A stretch of DNA of 64,000 nucleotides, from positions 50,753 through 114,752 of the forward strand of contig CAZSBB010000017.1 in NCBI GenBank assembly GCA_964605235.1, read 5' to 3'. The stretch comes from CAZSBB01 sp964605235 (GTDB lineage: Bacteria > Planctomycetota > Phycisphaerae > Phycisphaerales > Phycisphaeraceae). Under the pieces are notes generated by a model. That model ran no database searches, had not been told where the DNA came from, and saw nothing but the letters and a program-made list of their open reading frames with translations. Position numbers and translations under genes: made by a program. Of this stretch, positions 10,401 to 17,138 are shown piece by piece. Each line of letters starts with the position of its first letter. Within the stretch, counting starts at the first letter, position 1.

Positions 10401-10836
10401 GGACATGCTGACCATGCTCGGCTTTGTCATCCTCATCGGTGTGGTGGTCAACAACGCCATCCTGCTGGTGCACCAGTCGCTCAACTACATGCGCGGCATC
10501 GCCGAGACGGCGCTGGAAAAAGCCGAACCCATGCCGCCCATCGAAGCCATTCGCCAGACCGTGCGCACCCGCATCCGTCCCATCTTCATGACCACCCTGA
10601 CCAGCGTGTTTGGCATGCTGCCCCTGGTGCTCATGCCCGGCTCCGGCAGCGAACTCTACCGCGGCCTGGGCAGCGTGGTCGTCGGCGGGCTGATCGTGTC
10701 CACCGTCTTCACCCTGGTGCTGGTCCCCTTGGTCTTCGCGGCGGCTATCGGCGCCAAACGCTGGTTCGTCGCCCGCACCAGTTGGGAAGCCACCGAGTTC
10801 CCCGACCTGCTGCCCGAGGGCAAACCTTCCGCCTGA
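7477..10836 (+). CDS. RND-family efflux pump inner-membrane subunit (AcrB/HAE-like)
   Basis: A 1119-residue proton-driven transporter of the resistance-nodulation-division superfamily. The standard plan is visible: one N-terminal membrane helix (NPVKVTVGVMLTILFGFLSLL), a large periplasmic pore/docking region, helices 2-6 with GMVVDNAIVVLENID, a second periplasmic region, and helices 8-12 with GVVVNNAILLVHQSLNYMRG. In helix 4 the usual Asp-Asp pair of HAE1 pumps reads Asp-Asn, and the helix 10 segment lacks the usual Lys, so the proton relay probably differs from AcrB. About 70-100 residues are added relative to AcrB, partly in the cytoplasmic segment around residues 495-540. Start ATG 7477 begins directly before the first helix. 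Partner: the fusion protein immediately upstream. Confidence 0.92.
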   Translation: MDYIQYSISNPVKVTVGVMLTILFGFLSLLAIPVQLVPDVDRPIITVETAWTGRSPEEVEREIIEEQEDKLRGLSNLKKMVATASQGSGNIELEFYIGTSMTRALQEVSDKLREVPNYPDDVDEPVIAAADTASENAIAWIILDAQDPTFDPQTLFDFADKRIKPYLERVSGLSRINIYGGREREVQIRIDPHRLAQQGITFNRLVEALRTTNVNVSAGDLADGKYDVRVRSVGQYENLEDIRETVIADAQGGPVRVKDLGDVVLTFEKRRSFVRANGRNALAINAIRETGANVMSVMEELRQRIDYVNEKILPSYEGDRHQIRLRQVYDETGYISAAIGLVQNNLIIGGSLAGLVLIFFLRTVRPTVVISLSIPISVIGTFVAMTAFGRNINVISLAGLSFAVGMVVDNAIVVLENIDRHLNMGQSPKHAAYYATKEVWGAIIASTGTTLAVFVPVLFVEEEAGQLFRDITLAICAAVSLSLIVAVTVIPTACAHWLRPRRKREHHTRLYTLLHSLFGLAPLLNWFINKFANGVAFLCTTAFTARVGRWALIMFFTLGSLLGARALYPPTTYLPSGNKNLIFGIMLTPPAYNLAQNEFIGERIEAGVKPYWEAPDNATATAIAPVVNHYTGQEYPQVPAIDSYFFVSFGGTIFMGCSSKDSELVAPLGTVLSNSMSSIPGSFGFAQQASIFGRGIGGSNSVDVEISSNDLNQLRRSAGAFYMQLAQQFGFQMVRPTPLNFNLAGPEIRVLPDYVKASELGINMSNLGSAVASVVDGTIIGDYRYEGESIDLRLIRHPSVPLAPDLLPMVPMAYTDRNGHSGIIPLSSVAKLVTTDSPQQILRIEQLRSIRFQVTAPPEVPLEQAAQTIDDLEHNLRQQGQLPPDIEVNQAGTADSLVQVRRTMLGEWQGPNMQSFISIGTSRLFLALLITYLLMAALFESFLYPFVILFSVPLATVGGFMGLALIRLLDPLQQLDMLTMLGFVILIGVVVNNAILLVHQSLNYMRGIAETALEKAEPMPPIEAIRQTVRTRIRPIFMTTLTSVFGMLPLVLMPGSGSELYRGLGSVVVGGLIVSTVFTLVLVPLVFAAAIGAKRWFVARTSWEATEFPDLLPEGKPSA

Positions 10837-11164
10837 ACGCTGGCTGAGTTTGCCTGTACCCAGGGAGAGTGGAACCCGCAAACAGCTTGGGACTGGGGTG
10901 TTTACGTTCGTAGCCGGGCGATCTGCCTGAACCAGGTTCTCCAGATTGCCCCTTCGACAGACGTGGTGTACGTTCGCGCATGAAATGCGGACAGCTATCG
11001 GTCCTGCCGTGTCCCCAATGCTTCATTTTCCAAGGGATTGGGGGCGGTTTAATTCGAATTTTTTTCCCAGTCGTGCCGATGAATGGACAGAAGGGGAATG
11101 CGGGAAACGCGGCTTGAGCCGATTCACCGGCTGCCCCGCCCCGCCCAAGCGTGAGGAGCCAGCC
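10837..11164. other. Gene-free interval after the RND pump
   Basis: No supported gene. It holds an inverted pair CCCCAAT (11013-11019) and ATTGGGG (11037-11043), followed by a small AATTCGAATT palindrome running into seven T at about 11051-11066. This may act as a weak terminator for the pump operon. The last 15 bases contain an AGGAG ribosome-binding site for the next gene. Confidence 0.4.
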
Positions 11165-11623
11165 ATGCCCAGCCGCCACGCCGCCACCGTCGCCCGCACG
11201 CACGATCATGATGATGGACGCAAGTTTTTCACCATCGACGAAGCCAACCGCGCGCTGGTGTACCTGACCCCTGTCACCCGCGATCTGATGACCTGCTACG
11301 TCCGCGTGGTCGACATTCGCCGCCGCATCGAACACCCCGGAGCCGACGACAGCCGCGAACATCTTGAAGCCGAGTACGAAACCGCGATGGATCAACTGAG
11401 CGACCTGGTCGACGAGTTGCACCACGTCGGCGTCGAGCTCAAGGATTTCGAGCGTGGTTTGATCGACTTCCCCGCCCAGCACAGCGGCCGGGATATCTTC
11501 TATTCCTGGGAATTCGGCGAGCAAATCGTCCAGACCTGGCACGAAGTCGACGCGCCCTTCGGCGTCCGGCAGGAACTCAAAACCCTGCTCCCCCGCGCCA
11601 AAGCCCGCGATCGCGCCGCCTGA
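11165..11623 (+). CDS. DUF2203 family protein
   Basis: 152 residues. The segment FFTIDEANRALVYLTPVTRDL near the N-terminus and the late DFPAQHSGRDIFYSWEFGE / WHEVDAPFGVRQEL block match the DUF2203 family, in which a C-terminal W-x-x-G(E)-x-I-x-x-WHE pattern is diagnostic. The protein is mostly helical, soluble and of unknown function. The ATG at 11165 is preceded by AGGAG at an 8-base spacing, which settles the start against longer in-frame options. A strong intrinsic terminator follows 48 bases after the stop. Confidence 0.85.
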   Translation: MPSRHAATVARTHDHDDGRKFFTIDEANRALVYLTPVTRDLMTCYVRVVDIRRRIEHPGADDSREHLEAEYETAMDQLSDLVDELHHVGVELKDFERGLIDFPAQHSGRDIFYSWEFGEQIVQTWHEVDAPFGVRQELKTLLPRAKARDRAA

Positions 11624-11670
11624 TCACCACCCCGGCGAATCCGGGAAACCAGCTTCAAGCGACCCACCCG

Positions 11671-11699
11671 CAGCACGTCATCGACGTGCTGTTTTTTTT
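11671..11699 (+). terminator. Intrinsic terminator after DUF2203 gene
   Basis: A perfect 9-bp stem (CAGCACGTC / GACGTGCTG) with a three-base loop ATC is followed directly by eight T. Placement just after the DUF2203 stop makes it a textbook Rho-independent terminator. Confidence 0.93.
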
Positions 11700-11779
11700 G
11701 TAGGTCCGGGCTCGCCCGGACAGGTATTGGTGGAGGCAAACGGATTTGCCCAGCAGTGTCCCGACGAGCCCGGACCTAC
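11700..11779. repeat. Imperfect 23-bp inverted repeat with nested hairpin
   Basis: Arms at 11700-11722 and 11757-11779: the outer 15 bp (GTAGGTCCGGGCTCG and its complement) are perfect and the inner 8 bp have two mismatches. Between them lies a second hairpin, GGCAAA / TTTGCC (11735-11750). It sits between two convergent genes and lacks a T-tract. It resembles REP/BIME-type extragenic palindromes more than a terminator. Confidence 0.6.
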
Positions 11780-11783
11780 CGGC

Positions 11784-12956
11784 TCACAGTTTGGCGAATG
11801 CCTCCAGCGCCCGCTCCAGGTGTTCGTCTTCCAAAGCCGCCGACACCTGCACGCGCAGCCGGGCCTGGCCCTCGGGCACCACCGGGAAGCCAAACCCGAC
11901 CACCCACACGCCCAGTTCCAATAACCGCTGGCTCTGGGCGATCGCGGCCGCGGTTTCCCCGATGATGATCGGAATGATCGCGGTGGGTGAATCCGTGCAT
12001 TCAAAACCCAGCCGGCGCAGCCCCGTGCGCAGCTTGGTCACATTGCTGTGCAGCTTGCGGACGCGCTGCGGCTCACGATCGAGCACTTCGATCGCCTTGC
12101 GGGCGCTGCACGCCACCGTCACCGGCAAAGCATTGGAAAACAGCGATGGACGCGAGCGCTGAATCAGCAGGTCGATCACCTGCTGGCTGCCCGCCACGTA
12201 GCCGCCGGCCGCGCCGCCCAGGGCTTTGCCCAGCGTGCCGGTGAGAATGTCCACTTCGCCCAGCACCCCCGCCAGCTCCGGCGTGCCGCGACCCGTCGCG
12301 CCCAGCACGCCCGTGCCGTGGGAGTCGTCGACGATCAGCATCGCGTCATACTTTCGCGCCAGGGCAACCAGAGACTTGAGATCCGCCAGATCGCCTTCCA
12401 TGCTGAACACACCGTCGGTGATGATCCACCGGCAGCGTTTGTCGCGGTGGGCTTTGAGCTTGTCTTCCAACTGCGCCAGATCGTTGTGCGGGTAAATCTC
12501 GCGCTCGACCTTGCGGGTCAAACGGCACCCGTCGATCAGGCTCGCATGGTTGAGGCTGTCGGAGAGGATGACATCGCCTTCCTGGGTCACGGTGGGAATC
12601 AGCGCTTCGTTGGCGCACCAGCAGCTCACATAGCTGAGCGCTGCGGGGGTATGCACGAAGCGGGCGATGGTCTGCTCCAGTTCGCGGTGGGCATCGAACG
12701 TGCCGCAGATGAAGCGCACCGAGGCAGTCCCCGCGCCGTACTTGCGCAGGCCTTCGACGCCGGCCGCCATCACTTCCGGGTGATCCGCGAGCCCCAGGTA
12801 GTTGTTGGAGCAGAGCACGATCACCTCGCCGCGCCCTTCCAGATGGACGGTCGGGCCCATGGGGGTGGTGAGGTATTGCAGGCGTTTGGTCTGGCCCTGC
12901 TTTTCGATCTGGGCGAGCAGGTCAGCGGTTTGCTGTGCGAAGGCGGTGCAGGGCAT
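11784..12956 (-). CDS. kbl: Glycine C-acetyltransferase (2-amino-3-ketobutyrate CoA ligase)
   Basis: PLP enzyme cleaving 2-amino-3-ketobutyrate with CoA into glycine and acetyl-CoA, the second step of threonine degradation. It has 390 residues, close to E. coli Kbl (398). Landmarks: VLCSNNYLGLADHP (about 48-60), YGAGTASVRFICGTFDAH (73-90), LNHASLIDG, the PLP-contacting DDSHGTGVLG (210-219) and the Schiff-base lysine in GTLGKALGGA at about residue 244. It starts one base after the stop of tdh, so the two are surely one operon (tdh-kbl). This pairing distinguishes it from the related AONS (BioF) and serine palmitoyltransferase enzymes. Confidence 0.93.
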   Translation of the reverse strand: MPCTAFAQQTADLLAQIEKQGQTKRLQYLTTPMGPTVHLEGRGEVIVLCSNNYLGLADHPEVMAAGVEGLRKYGAGTASVRFICGTFDAHRELEQTIARFVHTPAALSYVSCWCANEALIPTVTQEGDVILSDSLNHASLIDGCRLTRKVEREIYPHNDLAQLEDKLKAHRDKRCRWIITDGVFSMEGDLADLKSLVALARKYDAMLIVDDSHGTGVLGATGRGTPELAGVLGEVDILTGTLGKALGGAAGGYVAGSQQVIDLLIQRSRPSLFSNALPVTVACSARKAIEVLDREPQRVRKLHSNVTKLRTGLRRLGFECTDSPTAIIPIIIGETAAAIAQSQRLLELGVWVVGFGFPVVPEGQARLRVQVSAALEDEHLERALEAFAKL

Positions 12957-12957
12957 G

Positions 12958-14028
12958 TCAGTTTTTCTCCTGGGGCATCCGGAGAACGACCTTGATGGCG
13001 TCGCCGGTCTGCATGAGTTTGAAGCCTTGTTCCCAGTCGGGCAGGTCGAACTGGTGGGTGATGATGGGGTCGAGGTTGATGCGTTTAGACAGCAGGAAGC
13101 TTTCGACCTGGTACCAGGTTTCGTACATCCGCCGGCCGTTGATGCCCAGGACGGTGGCGCCCTTGAAGATGATGTCGTTGGGCAGGTCGAGTTCGACCGG
13201 GCGTGACGGCAGACCCAGCAGCGCCGCGGTGCCGCCGTTGCGCAAGGCTTTGAAGCCGTCGCGGATCGCCTGCGGGTGGCCGCTCATTTCCAGCAGGACC
13301 TGCGGGCCCTGGTTGGCGGTGAGCTTGCGGGCTTCTTTGGGCCAGTCGGCATCGCGGGCGGAGAACACGTAATCCGCGCCGAGTTCCTTGGCGAGTTTAA
13401 GCCGGCGTTCGTCGGCGTCGGTGACGATCAGCGTGCCCGCCCCGGCCGCGCGGGCGATGGTGACCGCCATGAGCCCGATGATGCCCACGCCGGTGATCAG
13501 CACGCTGCGCCCGCTGACGCCCGCCGCCATGACGGTGTGCATCGCATTGCCCAGCGGGTCGAAAATCGCCGCCACATGATCGGGAATCTGCGGATGCACC
13601 GGCCAGACGTTCTCCTCGGGCAAACGCAGATAGCTGGCGAAACAGCCGTCGATGTCGATGCCCAGGATGTCGACCTTCTCGCAGATGTGCCCGTTGCCGG
13701 TGCGGCACGGTTCGCACACGCCGCAGCCCAGATGGCCTTCGCCGCTGACCCGCGCGCCCAGCTTGGTGCGCCACACCGCATCGCCGGCGGCGACCACCGT
13801 GCCCACGAACTCGTGCCCGGTGGTGATGCCCACCTTGACCCGGCTGGCGGCCCAGGCGTCCCATTCGTAAATGTGCCGATCCGTCCCGCAGATGCCCGCA
13901 TGGCTCACCTTCACCAGCACATCACGCGGCCCGACATGCGGCACCGGGGCCTTGTCCACCAGCGTCAGCCCGGCGGCGGCGCTGAGCTTGCGCAGGGCGG
14001 GCATGTGACGGTTGAGCGGAGCAGTCAT
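12958..14028 (-). CDS. tdh: L-threonine 3-dehydrogenase (zinc MDR type)
   Basis: Oxidises threonine to 2-amino-3-ketobutyrate with NAD, feeding Kbl encoded immediately downstream. It has 356 residues in the medium-chain dehydrogenase fold. Catalytic zinc ligands are Cys47 in AGICGTDRHIYEWD and His72-Glu73 in GHEFVGTVV. Structural zinc cysteines are 102, 105, 108 and 116 (GCGVCEPCRTGNGHIC). The nucleotide-binding GVGIIGLMAV follows. The DRHIYEWD stretch is characteristic of Tdh rather than other MDR alcohol dehydrogenases. The 114-bp gap to the divergent HTH-cupin gene probably contains control sites for both. Confidence 0.94.
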   Translation of the reverse strand: MTAPLNRHMPALRKLSAAAGLTLVDKAPVPHVGPRDVLVKVSHAGICGTDRHIYEWDAWAASRVKVGITTGHEFVGTVVAAGDAVWRTKLGARVSGEGHLGCGVCEPCRTGNGHICEKVDILGIDIDGCFASYLRLPEENVWPVHPQIPDHVAAIFDPLGNAMHTVMAAGVSGRSVLITGVGIIGLMAVTIARAAGAGTLIVTDADERRLKLAKELGADYVFSARDADWPKEARKLTANQGPQVLLEMSGHPQAIRDGFKALRNGGTAALLGLPSRPVELDLPNDIIFKGATVLGINGRRMYETWYQVESFLLSKRINLDPIITHQFDLPDWEQGFKLMQTGDAIKVVLRMPQEKN

Positions 14029-14067
14029 GGCGTTTCCTTTTTAATGGAACCAGTGTCGCAAATATTA

Positions 14068-14080
14068 AACAACGCTTGTT
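14068..14080. promoter_or_regulatory. Candidate operator in tdh / regulator divergent intergenic region
   Basis: AACAACGCTTGTT is a perfect 5-bp inverted repeat around CGC. Just downstream is a second TTGTT-containing site (14097-14102) and a consensus TATAAT at 14105-14110 reading towards the regulator gene. No -35 box at normal spacing is obvious. The location between tdh and the HTH-cupin gene makes it a plausible binding site; this is inferred, not demonstrated. Confidence 0.4.
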
Positions 14081-14141
14081 CAGTGTGCAAGAGGGTTTGT
14101 TCGATATAATGGATGAAACGAAAAATTGCCGAGGAGCTGCC

Positions 14142-14729
14142 ATGCCGCGCCGCGCTGCTGAACCCGTGCGTGATCCTGTGACGACCAACCTGTGTGAGCG
14201 CGTGCGCGAGCTGCGCCGGCAGCGCGGGTGGTCGCTGGAGCAGCTCTCGGCGGCATGCGATGTCAGCCGGTCGATGCTCAGCCAGATCGAGCGCCAGCGC
14301 GCCAACCCCACGCTGGCGGTCGCGTGCCGGATCGCCCAGGCGCTGGGTTTGTCCCTGGCGGACCTGGTGGAGAGCCAGGCCCCGGCAGGAACCATCGACA
14401 TCATCCGCGCCGAGGACCGCAGCTATCACTTCCGCAGCGACAAGGTGTGCCAGATCCGCACGCTGTCGCCGCTGCATCTGGAGAAGGATGTGGAGTTCTA
14501 TGAGCTGCTGCTGCACCCGGAGGGCAAGCTGGTCAGTGCCGCGCATTTTGAAGGCACGCGCGAATTTCTGACCGTGCAGAAGGGCACGCTGGAAGTGCAC
14601 AGCGGGGAAGGGGTTTGCCAGCTCAACAAGGGGGATTCCGCCCACTACCGCGCGGACCTGCCGCACGTGATCAGCAATCTGGGTCGCGGCGAAGCGGTGG
14701 CGTTTCTGGTGGTGACGTATCGCGGCTGA
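14142..14729 (+). CDS. HTH (XRE) plus cupin transcriptional regulator
   Basis: A 195-residue regulator. An N-terminal Cro/CI-type helix-turn-helix (about residues 14-68: ERVRELRRQRGWSLEQLSA then SRSMLSQIERQRANPTL) is followed by a C-terminal single cupin domain with the EFLTVQKGTLEV / GDSAHYRADLPHVISN pattern. Such regulators usually bind a small metabolite in the cupin. The ATG at 14142 has a strong GAGGAG site seven bases upstream, which favours it over the ATG at 14109. It is transcribed away from tdh-kbl, so control of threonine/glycine catabolism is a reasonable hypothesis. Confidence 0.88.
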   Translation: MPRRAAEPVRDPVTTNLCERVRELRRQRGWSLEQLSAACDVSRSMLSQIERQRANPTLAVACRIAQALGLSLADLVESQAPAGTIDIIRAEDRSYHFRSDKVCQIRTLSPLHLEKDVEFYELLLHPEGKLVSAAHFEGTREFLTVQKGTLEVHSGEGVCQLNKGDSAHYRADLPHVISNLGRGEAVAFLVVTYRG

Positions 14730-14748
14730 GTGGTCAACTCATTATCCA

Positions 14749-14855
14749 CCACAGAGACACAGAGGGCGCCGAGTAAAGCATGAGCAGCGAACAGCTGTCC
14801 TGACTGCTGAGCACTTCTCGGTGCGTCAGTCTCGGTGTGCTCTGTGGCTCTGTGG
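14749..14855. repeat. Inverted repeat with CCACAGAG-type arms
   Basis: Arms at 14749-14773 (starting CCACAGAGACACAGAG) and 14831-14855 (ending CTCTGTGGCTCTGTGG) match at about 20 of 25 positions, with a 57-bp centre. It lies between two convergent genes and has no T-tract. The CACAGAG core is of the kind seen in dispersed bacterial extragenic repeats. Confidence 0.6.
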
Positions 14856-14892
14856 AAAATGCTCTTTCATCCAGTTGCATCAGAGACTTGGC

Positions 14893-15495
14893 TCAACTCC
14901 ACCAGGCTTTGAGCAGGAGGAATTCCAGCAGCAGCAGGGCGATGGTTGCAAATGCGATCACCCCCCAGCGCTGGGTTTGCGCGGCTGCCGACTGCACGGA
15001 AGGGCGGCGGATCATTTCCAACTGCTGATGCGCCGCGGTGGCGCACTGCAGCGGTTCGTAACCCCGGCGGGCCTGGTCCTGCACCATGGCAATGATGAGG
15101 TTGGCGTCAAACGCCGAGAGCCCCAACTGTTGGCCCACGCGCAGCAGTTGTTCGCGCCGCTCCGGGGGCAGGATGCTTCCTTGCAGGGACGCCCCGACGC
15201 GCACCGCCAGCACCCAGCGCGGATCGTCAGAGCCGGTGATCGGCTCCCGGCGTGGTTGTGTTGCGGTGACAGGGTTGCCGGCGCGGACCATGCGGACGCG
15301 GCGCGGCTGACGCATCCGGGGCATCGGCGTTCCCCGGGCAGTCAGACGCATCTGTGGTTCAGCGGGAACGGGGGACGCTGACGGCTCGGCAATTGGGCGG
15401 GGGGCAACGCGCACGTCTTCCTGACCAACCAGACGCAGACGTGGCGCCTTGGCTGCAGTCTCTGCCGGTGGATGTGAGTAGTCGGCGCCAGCCAT
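14893..15495 (-). CDS. Hypothetical protein with C-terminal membrane anchor
   Basis: 200 residues, not recognised. The N-terminal 85 residues are Pro/Arg/Ala-rich and probably disordered. Residues about 85-160 form a soluble, predicted-helical region (DDPRWVLAVRVGASLQGSIL, ERREQLLRVGQQLGLSAFDANLIIAMVQDQARRG). The C-terminus is one hydrophobic helix (GVIAFATIALLLLEFLLLKAWWS), i.e. a tail anchor. The next gene upstream on the same strand encodes a second protein with the same overall plan (soluble domain, then ALLSLLELGLFWLWVQ at the very end), so they may be distant paralogues or functional partners. Neighbours are an OmpH-like lipoprotein and envelope genes. Confidence 0.6.
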   Translation of the reverse strand: MAGADYSHPPAETAAKAPRLRLVGQEDVRVAPRPIAEPSASPVPAEPQMRLTARGTPMPRMRQPRRVRMVRAGNPVTATQPRREPITGSDDPRWVLAVRVGASLQGSILPPERREQLLRVGQQLGLSAFDANLIIAMVQDQARRGYEPLQCATAAHQQLEMIRRPSVQSAAAQTQRWGVIAFATIALLLLEFLLLKAWWS

Positions 15496-15614
15496 TGCGG
15501 ATTCTCCATCACTCCGCTGTCAGCATAGCACCAATCATTCCGCCGGCCATGAACCTGGATCAACTAATCCACAAGTTTAGCTTGGAACACGGCGTAAATG
15601 TACGGTCGTGATGG

Positions 15615-16184
15615 TTATTGGACCCACAGCCAGAACAAGCCCAGTTCCAGCAGGCTCAGCAGCGCCAGCCAGAACAGCGTCGCCCGCCATTGCCGCGGCT
15701 TGCGGGTCGCAGCAGCAGGCGCAGCGCCTGCACTGCAGGCGAACGCGCCGGCGGCGGTGGGAGCAAGTTCATACCAGAGGATCAGCTCATCCGTGCGCTG
15801 CGGTGCAGGTGTGACGAAGTCTGCCGGACTGCTGGCAGGAGCGGACAGTCCCAGCAATGCCACGCGGTCTGAAGGATGAACGGGATCCGCAGCATGCCTG
15901 AGGTTTGCTGTCTGTTCCATGGGTTCTTCCGCCAAAACCCCAGAGCGCCTCCGCAGCGCCTCCGTAGACCACTGCACGCAATCGATTTTGCGGTCGGCAA
16001 GGGACGAGGACGGCAAGGGGGTCGCGTCCGGTGGATCGGCGTTGGGTTGGCAGGGCTGAACACGACGCAAGCCGCCGATCCAGCGATAGCGCTCGCAGAT
16101 CACCCGCCAGGGAGTTGCCGTCCAGTCGACACGCATGCCGCAGCATGCCACGAGGGGAGACCAATGCCAGACGTTTGGCGCCAT
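15615..16184 (-). CDS. Hypothetical protein with C-terminal membrane anchor (start uncertain)
   Basis: Up to 189 residues, not recognised. The body holds DWTATPWRVICERYRWIGGL near the N-terminus, then a low-complexity Pro/Ser stretch, then a region ending in one hydrophobic helix (LFWLALLSLLELGLFWLWVQ). The C-terminal layout mirrors the downstream gene. Three in-frame ATGs are plausible: 16184, 16136 and 15920. I use 16184 because third-position GC stays high from there, but the 101-residue version starting at 15920 (MEQTANL) cannot be excluded. The frame also continues upstream into the OmpH-like gene, where it must be a shadow. Confidence 0.45.
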   Translation of the reverse strand: MAPNVWHWSPLVACCGMRVDWTATPWRVICERYRWIGGLRRVQPCQPNADPPDATPLPSSSLADRKIDCVQWSTEALRRRSGVLAEEPMEQTANLRHAADPVHPSDRVALLGLSAPASSPADFVTPAPQRTDELILWYELAPTAAGAFACSAGAAPAAATRKPRQWRATLFWLALLSLLELGLFWLWVQ

Positions 16185-16233
16185 TTGCCCAGCAATGCGG
16201 CATGACGCGGCGGCATAACCGGCATGGTTGGAT

Positions 16234-17034
16234 TTACTGCAACCCGGCCGGAGGCTGGGCGGGCAGGCTGACCCCTGATCCCGGATTGGGAGTTGGAGCG
16301 GGCTCCGCAGATTCCTGCTGCGGCTGAACCGATTGCGGGGCAGGCGGCGCAGGCGCCATGGGCCGAGGCATGGGGGTGGGCGCCATCGGTGTGGGCTGGC
16401 CCGCTTGCCCCGGCTGATCGACCGAACCTTCCAGGGGCGGCAAGGGAGGCAGCGGCGGCTGCGAAGCGCCGATGCCGCTGGCTTGCATCGCGGCAATCAC
16501 GTCCTGCGTCAGGTCCGCCTCCGGCTCGGCGAGCAGCACCATCGGCGTCTGCAGCAGCACCACCCGCAAACCCTTGGCGCGGGCGATCCGCTGGGCGATC
16601 GGCTGCACCTCATGGCGCACCTGCTCCATCATCATGCTCTGCGCGCTCTGGCTGATCTCCTGCGCCCGCTGCATCTGCATCTGGAATCGGCTGCTGGTCT
16701 GCTGCACCAAACGCTGGAACGCCTGTCGCTGCTCAGCGCTGGCGTCGGGGCCGAGCTGCTGCTCCTGGGCTTGCAGTTCCGCCTGAAATTTCTGCTTGGT
16801 TTGCTCAAGCTGCTGGTCGAGCGCCTGCATGATTTCCTGCAACCGCTGATCCATCGCTTGATCCCGTCCCAGGCTGCTGATGATGACGCCCAGGTCGATG
16901 ACGCCGACGCCGCCCCCGCTGGCTGCATCCGATCGGCCGCAACCCGTCAACCCCGCCAAAGGCATCAGTACGCCAGCCAGCAGCAGGCCGTGAAAAACCC
17001 GGGTGAGGGGTGCGGGGCGGTGACGTGTGCTCAT
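16234..17034 (-). CDS. OmpH/Skp-like lipoprotein
   Basis: 266 residues. The N-terminus is a lipoprotein signal (GLLLAGVLMPLAGLTGC, lipobox L-T-G-C). The mature part begins VGVIDLGVIISSL, the usual first strand of Skp/OmpH, followed by a long Gln-rich coiled coil (about residues 65-145) and a short RIARAKGLRVVLLQTP segment that resembles the closing strand of the Skp head. The last 70 residues are Pro/Gln-rich and probably disordered. Skp proteins are periplasmic chaperones for outer-membrane proteins; this one would be lipid-anchored, which is unusual. ATG 17034 has GGAGAG upstream. Confidence 0.72.
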   Translation of the reverse strand: MSTRHRPAPLTRVFHGLLLAGVLMPLAGLTGCGRSDAASGGGVGVIDLGVIISSLGRDQAMDQRLQEIMQALDQQLEQTKQKFQAELQAQEQQLGPDASAEQRQAFQRLVQQTSSRFQMQMQRAQEISQSAQSMMMEQVRHEVQPIAQRIARAKGLRVVLLQTPMVLLAEPEADLTQDVIAAMQASGIGASQPPLPPLPPLEGSVDQPGQAGQPTPMAPTPMPRPMAPAPPAPQSVQPQQESAEPAPTPNPGSGVSLPAQPPAGLQ

Positions 17035-17138
17035 GCTCAACTCTCCACGGTGCTGCGAAGCTGCAAAACGGTTGACAGGCGAACGTGACTGGCCCAAGAT
17101 GCCTTTGTCCGCGTTGGACAGGGACGTCAACGCCGCCC

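Noticed and set aside
8755..10881. A 708-codon open frame antisense to the RND pump
   Set aside because: High-GC shadow: the opposite strand encodes a fully conserved RND protein, and the antisense product is His/Gln/Gly-rich with no family features.
16234..16496. Upstream extension of the tail-anchored protein gene into the OmpH-like gene
   Set aside because: The overlapping region is coding in the OmpH-like frame (Pro/Gln-rich tail); the other frame there is Arg/Pro/Ser-rich shadow.
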